Translations under genes and position numbers: made by a program | In this document: positions 33,276 to 34,599 of the stretch, piece by piece | Numbering within the stretch: position 1 is the stretch's first letter | How the letters are laid out: each line of letters starts with the position of its first letter | Source: Gnetum montanum | Lineage: Eukaryota > Streptophyta > Gnetopsida > Gnetales > Gnetaceae | Length of the DNA stretch: 34,599 bases | Assembly: GCA_015680685.1 (NCBI GenBank) | Contig: MNCI01017629.1 | Location: 96,505 to 131,103, forward strand | Direction: 5' to 3' | The notes under the pieces: model-generated | Told to the model about the DNA's origin: nothing | Database searches by the model: none | The model's input: only the letters and a program-made list of their open reading frames with translations

Positions 33276-33288
33276 TTGGCCCCTCTTT
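33276..33288 (-). other. Polypurine tract, element C
   Basis: AAAGAGGGGCCAA on the minus strand, directly before the TGAAACACC start of LTR-C. It is a standard plus-strand primer site and fixes the orientation of element C. Confidence 0.75.
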
Positions 33289-34154
33289 GTTGACGCTTGG
33301 AGGAATCGACCCGAGAAGCGTCGACAAAGAAGCGTAAAACACCACAAGCAACTTGACAAAATCTCTATCCTTTGTCACCTGACCAGACATCGTTGTACCG
33401 TGCTCGGTGGTGGATGGTATTGAAAGGGCAAGATTGGTAATTGGCAAGGGGAAAGGGATCGTGGGGATCGGTGACTGCCCAAGAGATCATGTTGAGAAAA
33501 GGGGGCTTAGGTGTGTGGCAGACTCGGAATTCAAGCATGTCATGTGCATCCTTTGGCCGAATGGTGCTCTTGGTGGTTTTTCAGGAGAACCAGTTGTCAC
33601 GACCAAAGCCACGGGGTGATGTTTTGCATTCTTTGGAGGAACAGCTCCCTTCTTTGGGGAAACTGTTAGCGAAGAGCCAAAGCCATGCGATAGGATGTTT
33701 CTTGATTGCGTTTGACATGAGTACGCATTTTTTTGAGCTTTGTCCTTGTACTCATGCACGAATTTTATGTTCTGTGTGTTGTGACTGTTGTAACATTTTG
33801 CTGTGTGCAATGGTTTGGTAGACAGATAGTGGGTGTTCGGGGAATGGGAATGTGCAGGTTAACGGTTCGATTTAATCTTGCCAGGTGGACAAATGGACAT
33901 TGCCTCATCTTGCTACTTATGATGAAATGCAACCTCGTACGAGAATTCCTGGGCATCATCTTGCAAACACAACTCCAAAGAGACAAGAAAACCATGAGTG
34001 AATTAATGAGCTTAGATTTAGGCAGCTGCAGGTAGACAAAAGTACTGTGGCGACCCTGAGTATTGAATGTGAATGTCAACAATGCTGATGAAGGATGTAA
34101 TGATTCTAACGAACGAAGGTGGCTATGAGATGGGGAGTCGCAGATGAATGCGCC
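33289..34154. other. Unrecognised 3' internal region of element C
   Basis: About 0.87 kb between polypurine tract and array. It has several overlapping short open frames on both strands (longest 127 codons), none recognisable or showing domain motifs. A short inverted repeat lies at its LTR side (GTTGACGCTT and AAGCGTCGAC). The equivalent part of element A is outside the window. Confidence 0.45.
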
Positions 34155-34599
34155 AGTTTATAGTCTTAGCGGACTACCATGGGTTAGTTTTGTGTCGTAA
34201 CCTGTTGGACATTGCCCGTTTAGCGTCGTGGTAGACGGTATGTTGCCAGTTTTGAGTCTTAGCTGACTATACAGAGGCGAGCTAGTTTATAGTCTTAGCG
34301 GACTCTGAGGAGTCTGACGGTGCCATTTTACTATCATGCCAGAGGGGTGCTAGTTTATCATCATTTGCGGACATTGTGAGGTATCCGTTTATTGTCATAT
34401 ACCGGGACAATGATGGTGTCAGTTTTAAGTCGTAACTCAGGACTATTCTGTGGTATCAGTTTATAGTCATGATTCCAGGACTGTTCTGTGGTATCTGTTT
34501 ATAGTCGTGATTCCAGGACGGTTCTGTGGTATCAGTTTATAATCGTGATTCCATGACGGTTCTGTGGTATCAGTTTATAGTCATGATTCCAGGACTGTT
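34155..34599. repeat. AGTTTA array of element C
   Basis: An irregular first part (34155-34456) has AGTTTATAGTCTTAGCGGACT-type units. A regular 38-bp tandem repeat follows from 34457 (starts 34457, 34495, 34533, 34571) and runs off the window. Most units keep a GTC...GAC stem after AGTTTA. The loop is 6 bases in most early units and 9-10 in the late ones. Confidence 0.88.

Noticed and set aside
33441-33821. 127-codon plus-strand frame
   Set aside because: It overlaps equally long frames on both strands and has no motif; it cannot be told from chance.

Overview
The window is a stack of decayed LTR retrotransposons from a plant nuclear genome. I see no host gene, tRNA, rRNA or bacterial feature. 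The gag and protease relatives, the short 75-101 bp GT-AG introns, the plant-type PBS motifs and the stop codons (nearly all one C-to-T or G-to-A change from a sense codon) point to a repeat-rich land plant. I cannot name the species.

Minus-strand nest on the left (1-17872). Element A (11101 down past position 1) has a 5' LTR (9907-11101), PBS, a leader full of GCGTA words, a gag-protease frame broken by five stops (5722-9468), a tandem array (5021-5430), a plus-strand seven-exon gene lying antisense to the element (1173-4790), and another copy of the array at 1-60. No reverse transcriptase, RNase H or integrase lies between the protease and the array. A sits in the gag of a related older element B (LTR 13814-15107). 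B sits in the gag of element D(-), of a second family (LTR 16183-17872). D(-) in turn sits inside a plus-strand LTR of its own family, D'(+) (17873-18911).

Centre (18912-26652). D'(+) interrupts the gag of element E, an Athila-like minus-strand element (gag 18912-20093, PBS 20206-20225, LTR from 20226). To its right is AT-rich, gene-free DNA, then a degenerate minus-strand element F with a repeat array (about 24100-25300) and a protease remnant (25680-26450).

Right (26653-34599). Element D(+) begins with a complete 5' LTR inserted in F, followed by PBS, leader repeats and a gag-protease relic (28592-31819). It is cut inside the protease by element C, of A's family and on the minus strand. 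Of C the window holds the 3' LTR (31820-33275), the polypurine tract, about 0.85 kb of unrecognised sequence and an AGTTTA array that runs off the end.

The most unusual signals are structural. The AGTTTA arrays of A and C vary in sequence and unit length but keep a small hairpin whose two arms change together. The array of F holds two 34-nt copies of another hairpin differing by three compensatory base-pair changes. LTRs and leaders of A, B and C are built from a palindromic GCGTATACGC word, and D-family LTRs use a different palindrome with the same GCGTA core. The antisense gene keeps its introns, as expected if they are invisible to splicing of the element's genomic RNA.
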